Source: Cymbomonas tetramitiformis
Taxonomy: Eukaryota; Chlorophyta; Pyramimonadophyceae; Pyramimonadales; Pyramimonadaceae
DNA length: 64,000 nucleotides
NCBI GenBank assembly: GCA_001247695.2
Contig: LGRX02003626.1
Span: forward strand, 1-64,000
Direction: 5' to 3'
The notes beneath the pieces were generated by a model. The model was not told where the DNA came from, did not search any database, and saw only the letters and a list, made by a program, of their open reading frames with translations. This document shows positions 42,043 through 50,963 of this stretch, in pieces. Both the position numbers and the translations under genes were made by a program. Numbering within the stretch: the stretch's first letter is position 1; each line of letters begins with the position of its first letter.

Positions 42043-42725
42043 ATATATGGCTACTGCCCGACGCTCCAGTCCTACCACAAGGACCGAAGTAAAAGGGGGC
42101 TAGCCGCCACGATTTTTCGATGTAGTTGATGTTTGAGTGCTTAAAGATCATCCTTGGGTGCTCAAATATTTATTAAAAACATGTGCCGGGTGATATACTC
42201 GATATATATGGGTATGCACTTGTGAGGGCTGAAGAGGTGGGGGTAAAATTAATTCAAATTAAATAAAAAGGCCAGTCCTACCACAAGGACCGAAATGTTT
42301 CTCACGCTAGCTACCTCCACGAAGGTCCTGTGAAAATTCGGAGACCTAAGTTGTCAAGTTCGCGAGCTGCTCTTTCTGCAGTGTCTTGTCAAAAAATGAT
42401 CGGAGGTCATCTTCGCCCTCAAAATATCGGTTGAAGTTGCCTGGGTATACAAAATCCGAAAATGTCACTGTGGTGTGGTTGGAATTTAGTGATTTTTAAC
42501 GCTACCCATGCTTAATGTTGATAACGTAGCATGAAATTGCGACATTGTTTAGGCAAGCGGGCAAAGGGGTACTCAGTTTAGGTCCCAATGAGACTACAAT
42601 CCGGAGGATAGGCACTAGGAGCATCAAGAGGATGGTTAAAAAAATCCCGCGCGTCCGGTCCTTGTGATAGGACTGAACGAGATTCCAGTCCTTTCACAAG
42701 GACTGTCGGGCAGTGGCCATATATC
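42043..42725. mobile_element. 680-bp element with inverted ends
   Basis: TATATGGCTACTGCCCGAC (42045-42063) is inverted, with one mismatch, at 42706-42724. It carries GGTCCT-type hairpins just inside both ends. It directly adjoins the right inverted repeat of the 4.57-kb element. No coding capacity. Confidence 0.5.
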
Positions 42726-43932
42726 AAACATATAAAATACAATAAATATCTTTATATAAACCGTAGACCATAGACCATAGACTTACCGGCAACAATCTTA
42801 GATTGTAGCTAATAAAATATACATATGACATACATAAGATTACCATAAATATATGTTTACACAAACCATAGTGGCTACTATCCAAATTCATGGTCCTCCC
42901 ACAAGGACCAACGCGCGATGACTATTATGAGTGCCACATGGATCTTTGAGGCGTATACGTGCTTTTGGCATCATATTTATGAGTCAATTGAATAATTTCC
43001 CCTACAGGATCGTCCACGCGTGTGCTAGAGGGGCGTGCTTAAAGGGTGCGCTTTTGATATGTTTTTTATCGAAATCGTCGAAAAAAAGATGGTCCTCCCA
43101 CAAGGACCATAGTCTTTAAGCGTCCTAGCGGTTGCATGGTGCGCGGTGTTGGCCGCTCATGGTCGCACACCTTGAGTTTATGACCAAATATGAAAACTTA
43201 GTTGGATAGTCCACACTCTAGTCGCCATCTGAGCTCTCATTTACCATGGCGGGTGATCACTCGCGAGTGAAATAAGAATTTTGTGATTTTTGCACTTCTA
43301 ATTTTCACTGCGCGTCAAGCTAACGAGTGCACATCGCTCACATACTTGCCCATATGGCTTATGTTAAGCTTTCAAAAAATCATTTTATGGATATACTTCA
43401 AAATTTTAAGCACCATACGCTCCTATCACACTGTGAATGCACTCTAGCGGGCATCGTGGATAATGGGTCATGTTTGCACCGATTATCCCATTCCGGCTAA
43501 AAAACCGACTAAAAAGGTGTATGGTTGTTAATAAGCATTAGAGATGGCCAATATATGCACTCCAACATGATGTATGGCCCAAATATGATGGGGACATGTG
43601 TATAAGATCGATATGATCGCATGGACGCAGGTGTAGCCTGCACATACTATTCCCAAAAAATTATTGAAGATATCGTATCTTTTTGTGCCTTTTTGAAATT
43701 TCAAAAAATTGCAATCTGAAAAAGTTGAGGGTGCTTGTCGCAAATGCGAACGCCATGGATATATTGGGTGGATCCAGGCCGGACCAAGCATCGAAGTAAT
43801 TAATATATGTCCCATTGATACTAAAAATCATTGGGCGCGCCTTCTAGATCCGAACCAATGCCCAATTAAATTCTTGCAACATTGGTCCTTGTGGGAGGAC
43901 CATAATCGATTATGGTCCTCCCACAAGGACCA
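42070..43932. repeat. Family of GGTCCT(N6)AGGACC hairpins, eight or more copies
   Basis: Short hairpins such as ATGGTCCTCCCACAAGGACC: 42072-42090, 42271-42290, 42656-42675, 42683-42703, 42891-42911, 43090-43110, 43883-43904 and 43911-43931. The last two face each other around ATAATCGATTAT to form one 49-bp perfect palindrome. Non-coding, between AT-rich sequences. Confidence 0.85.
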
Positions 43933-43974
43933 TGGGATAGTATCCAATAGACCATAGACCATAGACCACACATG
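42726..43974. other. AT-rich DNA without gene
   Basis: Apart from hairpins and the GTAGACC iterations at 42757-42780 and 43945-43971 nothing coding is supported. Confidence 0.5.
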
Positions 43975-44886
43975 TCATCCATTGACATATGCCACCCCTA
44001 CGCGGCATACATGTAGTAGCCCAGCAATCGAGGGTGGACGGCGGCGTAGGTCTCGATGGTGGACGAAGTCGAGCGCCGCCAGGACGTCGTCATCCAACGC
44101 CCACGCGATGCGGTGCGACGATGTGTGGTACCAACATAGCGAGTGAGGGGACGTGGACACCCCGAGGGGGGCGAAGGTGGAAAATGCGGTGTGGCTCCAC
44201 TCTGCCGCACACAAGTGCGAAAGCAGAGAGGGAAAACGGTGGGATGAGGGATGCAGCACCTCCAAACACCACCAGGCAATGGCCAAGGGGCACGCAGGGT
44301 GGAGGGAAGAGTGGAGGATGCTGCGGGGTGAGCTCGTAGTGGTCAAAGCTCATGTTGACGATGTGGTTGATGGACTCGATTTTGGTGTCTGGTGCATGAG
44401 CACCACCAGACACCACCAGATCGTAGCCATGGGTAAGTTCTCGTCGTCGAATCACGTGCAGCGCGGAGGCAACTGCAGAAATGCGGGCACGCTGACGACA
44501 CGAAGCCATGGCCGCTGTAAGCTGTAATAAAATCTGGAGCCCAACACTTAGGGTTCCCAAGCGAAAACGTAACTTTCGCTAAAAATAACCAAATCGAACG
44601 ATGGAAAAGTCAATCTGGGGTAGATTCCCGCGGGGAAGACGGTGATGACGTCAAAAACGTCGTGCGATAAGCCAATTTTGCTGCAGTTGAGGTGCTGCTG
44701 GCCAGAGCGCAAAGTAAAGTTGGACAAAAGCGTCGAGGACAAAGGTGCTCGAGTAGATGTCGGGTCGAGGACAGGGTGCTCGAGTAGATGTTGGGTCGAG
44801 GACAGGGTGCTCGACGAAATTCCCGGTGTCGACGAGGCACACGAGGTCAAGATGGAGGCGTAGAGGACAAGGGTGCTCGCCGCCAA
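43975..44886 (-). other. Possible exons of an unidentified host gene
   Basis: GC-rich DNA in which several minus-strand frames look partly protein-like: HGYDLVVSGGAHAPDTKIES near 44440-44370, and GQQHLNCSKIGLSHDVFDVI near 44700-44650. Splice-like GT and AG sites occur between them. No domain recognised and both strands are open over long distances, so this is only a candidate. 44732-44825 is a 31-32-bp tandem repeat (GTCGAGGACARRGTGCTCGA). Confidence 0.3.
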
Positions 44887-46067
44887 ATCACGAAGCCAAG
44901 GGGGCGTGTGAGCCGCACAGGGTGCGGGATCAGAGAAAGTGAAACCGAACGGGTGAGCCTGCCAGTGGTGGGACCATAACCTAATGTGAACAGCAAAATA
45001 TATGCAAAGGGTGGATATATTTGCGGGTCACAACAACTCAAGAAGCAGACAGTGCAAACCCGGAGTGTCACAGTCAAAGATGAGATAATAAAATAACTTG
45101 GTGGTTTTATTATCTGTCGGAAGTGATGCCGGGCAAGATGCAAGTGACACCACAAGGCGAGGTGTGACACAGGAAGAGACAGTCACCCCCAGTTATGGGG
45201 GGGGCGAAAGTCTGTCTCTCCATGAGGGGGACCCGGCGTGCCGCATACTAATAATTAAAGCTTTCCGCCTTGCAATGCGAATGGGCCATGGCCATGACAT
45301 GTGTCACATCGCGATGTCGATGACGATGACGGCTCAGAACCGCCGAACATGACAGAATCGTGATTTGCAATTCTTGAATTCACTATTCAGCGATTCGGAG
45401 CGGTCAGACGCAAACTCACATTTCCTCGTGCGGTCGATACGTTGAGACCGTCGAGTGTTGAGACATATCGCACATTCATTTTGGTTTTCCGTCGCTGAGC
45501 GGAAAGGGCAGGCAGCCCTTATTTGACTTGATGGATATGAACTATCTGCGTGATATTGAGAACGCATATGGTTCGTATCTTATTCCCTGGACTGTTAAGA
45601 ACCCGTGGGTACCAACATTCTTCGGATCAAGTAACCAATTCTCTTGAACCATGGGGGATATAATAAGCGATCGGAAATGTGAGTTCGCGTGAGTATGCAG
45701 GTGTTCAAGAATGTCTTAGGTTCAATATTTTACACGAAAGCGTTCGTTACGATGAAAGTGCACTCACATCTAGTATAGAACACATTCATAGTACAAATGA
45801 TTTGACAACTCGCAAACAGTTGGCATGTTGGGACTCGAACCCAATCCGGGATGTATTCAGCGTACATTCATGAAGGATACAATCGTGCCGCACAGGCCGC
45901 GCGCCCCCAACAGTCGCGCCGCCCATAGCCGCGCGATGCCCCGACAGAGAGCGCACCGCAACGGCAGATTGGGGGAAAAGTTGTATCCTTCGTGTTTCAC
46001 TCTTCGCCGCCTACGTGGCACCGTGGGGACTCAGTACTCTGTACCGCACCAGAATCGCCATCAATAG
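44887..46067. other. No recognised gene
   Basis: Mixed composition, some CGATGACG-rich sequence (45313-45330), no domain-bearing frame. Confidence 0.45.
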
Positions 46068-46137
46068 CCAGAGTAGCTCAACGGCAGAGCGCTCGTCCGG
46101 TATGCGAGAGGTCACGGGCTCGATCCCGGCCTGGCTC
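46067..46137 (+). tRNA. tRNA-like sequence (SINE head or pseudogene)
   Basis: An A-box (TAGCTCAACGGC) with a perfect GCTC/GAGC D-stem, an anticodon-like stem CTCGT/GCGAG and a B-box (GGCTCGATCCC) in correct order, plus acceptor-like ends AGCCAG/CTGGCT and a T5 run at 46141. The anticodon loop CCGGTAT lacks U33 and the T-arm is one to two bases short, so a functional tRNA is doubtful. A pol III-type promoter, pseudogene or SINE head is more likely. Confidence 0.45.
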
Positions 46138-46800
46138 ATCTTTTTCGGGCTTCTGGCGTCTAGCGGTATAGTTTCTGTTTCCCCATCATACATCCCGGAC
46201 GCCATGCATGCCATATTACTTTGACTATTGAAACCCGCATAAAAAAGTCGTAGCGTGAAATATTTCAAGTTGACAATGCGTGACAAATATAAAAAACAGT
46301 GATGAGCTCAAGGGCTACGAAAGGAAATCAAGGAGCTCTCGGGCTCGAAGGAAATCATGGCGGGAAGAGGATGGTTGGTCGCAGAGATGAACTACCACGC
46401 GCCACCTACCACAACGAAAGCGAAACCTGACGAAAGCGTTAGCATGCAATTCAAATACAGTAACAAACTTTTACACCCAGGTCAGTGCGGAAAAAAGGCA
46501 CAAAGTGTAAATATGCACAAACCAGCAAAGAATGGGGCGGTATGGGGGGGCGCACTGCGGTGAACCCAACTGCGTTCTCAACCCAACTAGAAGCACATCG
46601 GTGCATGGGGCGCTGCCTAAAATCCTGGAAGCATAATGATTCGGGAAAAGAAAACTCCAAAATGGGGAATAGAAATGTCAATCTGTTTTTGGGGAATAGG
46701 TTTGTGACACATGCATATGCGTCTAAAATTTTGCGTTTAAATTTTTAATAAAGCGTTAAAATTTTCCCCCCACCCATCTGTTCACTTTCGTTTTGCAAAC

Positions 46801-47568
46801 ATGAAGAAGCCTCCGAAAAAGTACACTAGGGTGTGCCTTTCTTGCGATAATGGCGGGCGTCGTTGTACTAGACATGCCACGCGTGTTCACCGCACAAAGG
46901 AACACCCTTTCTTCCACTTAACCGCCTTAAACGGCACAGGGCTTGATACCTATGTCGAGAATTGTGGCTTTCGATTCAAGCATACAGAGTCGGTAAAGGT
47001 ATGGGAAAGTCAAGATAGGGACCGTACCCCTATTTGGGACTTTCAAAACGATTATGTGTATATAGAACACACGGAGGGTATGCCTTGGGGCAAGCTTGTT
47101 CCAAGTCGAGGGAACTTCAACTACCTACCTTGCCAACGACACTTGCTTACGGGCTCGTTTCCTCCATTTCATTACAATAACGTCGTCGCGAACTGGCAAA
47201 TGCAAGACATTATGCAGCCGTTCCTAAACGTGCTTATGTCGAAGCGTGCGTTCAACGCTCAGTCCCTATCCCGAGCTTTGTATTGGTTTTGCTTGCTTGC
47301 ATGCCGTGAGCATCGCAGTGCGCACTATTGTTGTGCGGGCTCGCAAATTACTATCCGGCAGAAAGGTACTACACTTTGCAAGCTTTGCAACTCTTGCGCT
47401 ACTATGATCTTAGCGCATGACAAGTTTGCCGCTCTTCGGTGTGAATGGTGTTCTATTAATACGGATACAGGAGTGAGTTCAACTAAGTTTTGTCGGGTAG
47501 ACTGTGGAGAGGGCTTGAGCCCGGAATACTTTGAAGACAACTTCTCCCCACGGATACTAGTTCTTTAG
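46801..47568 (+). CDS. Cys/His-rich protein of unknown function (copy A)
   Basis: 255 residues. N-terminal zinc-like cluster VCLSCDNGGRRCTRHATRVH (C-x2-C-x6-C-x2-H) and a C-terminal one (CKLCNSC, CEWC, CRVDC), separated by a mixed domain with FHLTALNGTGLDTY and QRHLLTGSFPPFHYN. Looks like a zinc-stabilised protein, possibly nucleic-acid binding; no known family recognised. It ends within, and convergent to, the dioxygenase-like gene (4-base overlap of the two 3' ends). Preceded by AT-rich DNA and a pyrimidine run, with no palindrome on this side. Confidence 0.65.
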   Translation: MKKPPKKYTRVCLSCDNGGRRCTRHATRVHRTKEHPFFHLTALNGTGLDTYVENCGFRFKHTESVKVWESQDRDRTPIWDFQNDYVYIEHTEGMPWGKLVPSRGNFNYLPCQRHLLTGSFPPFHYNNVVANWQMQDIMQPFLNVLMSKRAFNAQSLSRALYWFCLLACREHRSAHYCCAGSQITIRQKGTTLCKLCNSCATMILAHDKFAALRCEWCSINTDTGVSSTKFCRVDCGEGLSPEYFEDNFSPRILVL

Positions 47569-48230
47569 ATATAGGTAGGCGGCCAAAATATAGGATCTTC
47601 CTTCTTCTGTGTACGATCGTACATTTTGTAGAAGGTTACACAATAGCGCACTCCTATGAAGCCCGCAGAATTGATCCTATGCTTGCACCTTGCGTCCGAT
47701 TTAAACACTTTATGCGTGTCAAAAAAACACTTCACTTCGTCGTTGTACGGCGACTCTACCTCGTAAACGGCATTTTCAAACCTCCCTAGGAATATGTTGT
47801 ATTGGTGCGACACGCCGTGCTTGTCTGTGTGCCTACCAACCTCGCACATGTCGCTCATCATGCACGATACGTACAAACACCAATCCCCGTGGACGCCGTG
47901 GTAATTCGCATCAATACACTTCAATAGTTCCCCAGCTAGCATAAAGATCTCCTTCTTCCAATATGGGTTGCTCTTCGAAACTAGAGGGTCGTCTAGATAT
48001 ACGCCTCTGTTCTTGAAAAAAGGATGCTTCAAGCTAAACGCAGACGTCCCGTCCTTCTTCTTGGCGAATCCCCACTGTTGCGCAGTTCTCCCCATGTTGA
48101 ACCACCAACCAAGATTCCAACCCACCTTCGGAGCCGCGCCTTCTTCTTCATCGCGGTCGTCCTTTTTGTCGCGCCTCTCGATGCGCTTGCACGTTTCAGC
48201 ATGCAACACGGATTCTAGCTCTCCGCACAA
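47565..48230 (-). CDS. 2OG-Fe(II) dioxygenase-like protein (copy A)
   Basis: 221 residues. H134-T-D136, H184 (CKHRI) and R195 (VRYCVTFYK) form the expected metal and 2-oxoglutarate set; spacing (50 residues His to His, 11 His to Arg, 88 to the C-terminus) is identical to the PLV protein at 30436-31419. Other shared points: N-L-G-W/N-L-E-W, W-K-K/W-K-Q, and the ending D-P-I-x-x-x-P-x-Y. It lacks the beta-trefoil-like N-terminus of the PLV version. Likely an oxygenase acting on nucleic acid or protein; substrate unknown. Start at ATG 48230; the methyltransferase-like gene ends 23 bases upstream, in the same direction, so the two may be co-transcribed. Confidence 0.7.
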   Translation of the reverse strand: MCGELESVLHAETCKRIERRDKKDDRDEEEGAAPKVGWNLGWWFNMGRTAQQWGFAKKKDGTSAFSLKHPFFKNRGVYLDDPLVSKSNPYWKKEIFMLAGELLKCIDANYHGVHGDWCLYVSCMMSDMCEVGRHTDKHGVSHQYNIFLGRFENAVYEVESPYNDEVKCFFDTHKVFKSDARCKHRINSAGFIGVRYCVTFYKMYDRTQKKEDPIFWPPTYI

Positions 48231-48252
48231 CGCTTTGAACCTAGGCGAGTCG

Positions 48253-49566
48253 CTAATTGGAAGTCGCTTGCGCCTGTTTCCGCGATTCCCACAATATTAT
48301 CCCTCTAGTCAAGAAAGAGGCCACGGTAAAAGCTTCACCATCATACATATAAGGTGCGTTCCCCTTGCTTTCCATTCCCTTGTAAAGATGTGTGTGGAAC
48401 TCTTGGGCTTTTGTTGCTATCATTTCTTTCGCTTCTTCTGAGTTGAAAAAAACGTACCACGCTTCCACGTCTCCTAAGCTGCGGTCATACCCGGGGTATT
48501 TCGCAGGGGGTAACAAGATCTTCAAAGCTAACTTGTTAAAACATTCAGCTCTGTTATCTCCCACCACTGGTCGCTCGAAAGAATGCAACAATTTCAAGCA
48601 TACCACGGACGCCTTTGAATTAAGGCAAGCTGCTAATAACGGTTCGCACAAACCTCTAGCATAAGGTAAAGACGACACAATTACGTCAATCTTCGGTTTG
48701 AAAAGTTCCCAGTCTATTATTGCTAAATCAAGTTTTCTTATCCCTTTTGCAGGCTTGTGATCGCTCAGGAAAATTGTCTTGGGCTTGAACGCCACAAGAT
48801 TCTCGTAAACATATCGCGGTGCTTGTCCGCAGCAGAAATCAAATATCCTTAGGCCTTTGAAACTTTCTTTGAAAAAAGCTAGTAGTGGTGTGTATTGCCC
48901 TTTAAGAGTGGGATAAAAACTTGTAGACTTGCAACATTTGCGTGGTAAATCAATTGCAAATGGATAACTTGAAAGGCGCGCACACCTCGTTGATAGCGCA
49001 CTTCGCTTTCTTTTTGTTGGCATTTTGTGTGCCACTTCTGCCTCTACATCTTGCAACTCCTCATGCTCAAGCTCTATCTCTAGCTCTGGTTGGGGCATCT
49101 CCACATGCGTTGCCTCCTCCTCCGGTACTTCATCCAACTCTTGAGCCTCTGACACCTTCTCAGATATCGCGCATCTTGTTATCTTGTCTACCCACTTGTC
49201 GAATGCGAGAACTCGACTATGCTTGGCACAACATGTGCCAACACCACATGTCGTGCCAAGCGCGGCGCTCTCCACAGGGCGAACCATCAACAGTGCTTTG
49301 AACACCAATGATATTCCCCCCTGGTTAATCGAATACGTATCGTTGAAAATATACCCACAATACGCTTCGAAAATCGTTGTCAAGTCTACGCGTCCGTAGT
49401 CGTAGCCTGTTTTCCCATCCTTATACTTAACACCTTCTGGCCAAAACTCTGGCTTGCTATCGCCTAACTTCGCGTATGGTCCTAATAAACGCGCGAGTAC
49501 TTTGCGAAAGTCTTGTAGGCTAGGCTCTTTCGCATCGCATATATCGTTACACTTTTCTTTACGCAT
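48253..49566 (-). CDS. Adenine-type DNA methyltransferase-like protein (copy A)
   Basis: 437 residues. The C-terminal half has a Rossmann methyltransferase core: motif I FDFCCGQ (242-248), acidic loop FLSDH (266-270), and SSLPY (298-302) in the place of the D/N-P-P-Y/F catalytic motif of N6-adenine/N4-cytosine enzymes. The change from PP to LP is unusual. The N-terminal half holds an Asp/Glu-rich linker (residues 140-180) and Cys pairs (CGVGTCC, 107-113). Upstream, the divergent region to the 50262 gene carries three long palindromes and three 16-bp palindromes, presumably its regulatory region. Function as an active methyltransferase is uncertain because of the altered motif. Confidence 0.6.
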   Translation of the reverse strand: MRKEKCNDICDAKEPSLQDFRKVLARLLGPYAKLGDSKPEFWPEGVKYKDGKTGYDYGRVDLTTIFEAYCGYIFNDTYSINQGGISLVFKALLMVRPVESAALGTTCGVGTCCAKHSRVLAFDKWVDKITRCAISEKVSEAQELDEVPEEEATHVEMPQPELEIELEHEELQDVEAEVAHKMPTKRKRSALSTRCARLSSYPFAIDLPRKCCKSTSFYPTLKGQYTPLLAFFKESFKGLRIFDFCCGQAPRYVYENLVAFKPKTIFLSDHKPAKGIRKLDLAIIDWELFKPKIDVIVSSLPYARGLCEPLLAACLNSKASVVCLKLLHSFERPVVGDNRAECFNKLALKILLPPAKYPGYDRSLGDVEAWYVFFNSEEAKEMIATKAQEFHTHLYKGMESKGNAPYMYDGEAFTVASFLTRGIILWESRKQAQATSN

Positions 49567-49604
49567 ATTTTCGTTTCGATTTTATGTAGGAACGAACCTT
49601 ACTT

Positions 49605-49838
49605 TTCGCTAAGTATTGTTAGACGTGTTCCCAAAGTGACCAAAAACCGTTCGATTCCGAATCCAACGGGTTTTGGTCACTTTGGGAACACATCTGATAA
49701 TACTTAGCGAAGGTTTGCTGTACAGTATTTTCGCTAAGTATTATCAGATGTGTTCCCAAAGTGACCAAAACCCGTTCGATTCGGAATCGAACGGTTTTTG
49801 GTGACTTTGGGAACACGTCTAACAATACTTAGGGAAAA
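49605..49838. promoter_or_regulatory. Two long palindromes in divergent promoter (copy A)
   Basis: Two near-perfect palindromes of about 107-111 bp, 49605-49711 and 49728-49838, with arms TTTTCGCTAAGTATTRTYAG, then GTGTTCCCAAAGTGACCAAA, then AACCGTTCGATTC. They lie 40-270 bases upstream of the methyltransferase-like start. The same unit occurs nine times in the island. Confidence 0.85.
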
Positions 49839-49960
49839 TGACAGATAGGTCGAAGAGAATAGCGCGTGTTGTCACCATGCCGACTTCCTAACTCACATTA
49901 ACATCCCGAACCCCATACACCGTGCACGGTGTAGGCCCTCCCGAACGCAGCGCAGCCGCA

Positions 49961-50018
49961 ATTCACGGCCGTGAATCGGAAATTCACGGCCGTGAATCTG
50001 AAATTCACGCCCGTGAAT
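49961..50018. promoter_or_regulatory. Three ATTCACGGCCGTGAAT palindromes at 21-bp spacing
   Basis: 16-bp palindromes at 49961, 49982 and 50003 (the last with one mismatch), starts exactly 21 bp apart, i.e. two helical turns. Operator-like. In copy B the same array is at 60060-60117. Confidence 0.8.
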
Positions 50019-50060
50019 CTGAAAGTAAAGACTTACCAAAAAATATAGAGACGGGTACGG

Positions 50061-50175
50061 TATTTTCGCTAAGTATTATCAGATGTGTTCCCAAAGTGAC
50101 CAAAAACCGTTCGATTACGAATCCAACGGGTTTTGGTCACTTTGGGAACACGTCTGATAATACTTAGAGAAAATA
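50061..50175. promoter_or_regulatory. Long palindrome before the 50262 gene
   Basis: Same unit as at 49605; arms match except for a few bases near the centre. 87 bases before ATG 50262. Confidence 0.85.
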
Positions 50176-50261
50176 CGTAGAGATAATAATGGTTCGTTCT
50201 CATGGTAATAAACCCTACAAGGAAATATCGATAAATCTAGTCTTCACCCGCAAATAAAATA

Positions 50262-50786
50262 ATGAATCGAATAATAAATAGGGACGAGGATTATCAATCT
50301 TGCAGAGGCTACCTACCCGCCCCATACAATTGCATAGCCCTTTGGCAGAAGCACATCGTGGTGCGCGGGGAAGACGAGAACCCTACCAAGGATCCCCACT
50401 ATGGACTCACTCGCCCCAACAAGCGGTGCGAGTTGCATAAGGTCCTCATATGCATGGTGGAGTATGGAGAGGCTGGCGTGCAACCATTAGAGTTTCCTTT
50501 CGATTGGTTCCCAATGCTCGACCACTACGCTATCCTCAACCGCACGCAGGGTGCGTGGGTATGGTGCGAGGAGAGCGCAACCACTCGCATCGTTTTCCAC
50601 GACCATGGAAACGCCGAGGATGGGAAAATAAAATCGACAGATATCTTCACCTCCCTTGTGTCGTACAAGTTGTGCGCTAAGTGCGCTAAAACATGTCAAA
50701 GGATGGTGCAGCCTCTCGAGAGGCACGAGCGCAATGCAAGTTTGAATATTTATGAACGTTTGAACGTCGAGTTCGAGCTAATATAG
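50262..50786 (+). CDS. Cys-rich protein, paralogue of the 53150 gene
   Basis: 174 residues. Shares with the protein at 53150-53695: RC-x-x-HK-x-L near residue 53-60, a W-V-W-C motif (around 97-100), R-I/L-V-F, then C-A/S-K-C-A-x-x-C-Q (C-x2-C-x3-C) and the ending L-x-V-x-F-E-L. Conserved Cys suggests a zinc site. Not recognised otherwise. The start codon and first eight codons lie in direct repeat A, so copy B ends with a fragment of this gene. Confidence 0.6.
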   Translation: MNRIINRDEDYQSCRGYLPAPYNCIALWQKHIVVRGEDENPTKDPHYGLTRPNKRCELHKVLICMVEYGEAGVQPLEFPFDWFPMLDHYAILNRTQGAWVWCEESATTRIVFHDHGNAEDGKIKSTDIFTSLVSYKLCAKCAKTCQRMVQPLERHERNASLNIYERLNVEFELI

Positions 50787-50963
50787 AATATAACGAATTA
50801 GCACAGACTAGTAACGATAACGAGCAAGTAAAACAAATAATATTCGTTTGCAAAAACAAGTAATAATATGCATAAACTTGTAAATGTTCATGTTTATTCA
50901 CCTATTGAGCTAGTGTCCAAGCATGGCATACACGTCTTGAAAGTAAAGCATTTTGTAAGCCTA

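Larger units (their letters stand above)
37475..42046. mobile_element. 4.57-kb element with perfect 34-bp terminal inverted repeats
   Basis: The left end ATATGACCACTTCCGCGACT (continuing CAGATGGGATGGAT, 37475-37508) is the exact inverse complement of 42013-42046. Inside, next to the left end, is a 186-bp satellite; the rest carries a spliced minus-strand gene. Target-site duplication is not clear because flanks are AT-palindromic (2-3 bp at most). Class II transposon is the simplest reading, but no transposase domain was recognised. Confidence 0.65.
46630..50287 (+). repeat. Direct repeat, copy A
   Basis: From AGCATAATGATTCGGG to ATAAATAGGGACGA. Differs from copy B by scattered substitutions and by an extra palindrome unit (about 49620-49740), giving 3658 versus 3526 bp. 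Confidence 0.95.

Noticed and set aside
27721..44000. Capsid proteins, protease or integrase of the PLV
   Set aside because: Looked for long double-jelly-roll-sized frames and protease or integrase motifs on both strands; none found.
45826..45850. Minus-strand tRNA (T-arm TTGGG/TTCGAGT/CCCAA)
   Set aside because: Only a good T-arm; no A-box, D-arm or matching acceptor upstream.
48942..49301. Plus-strand proteins within the methyltransferase-like gene (and their copies at 59173-59532)
   Set aside because: Antisense to a longer frame with recognisable motifs; duplicated only because the whole block is duplicated.
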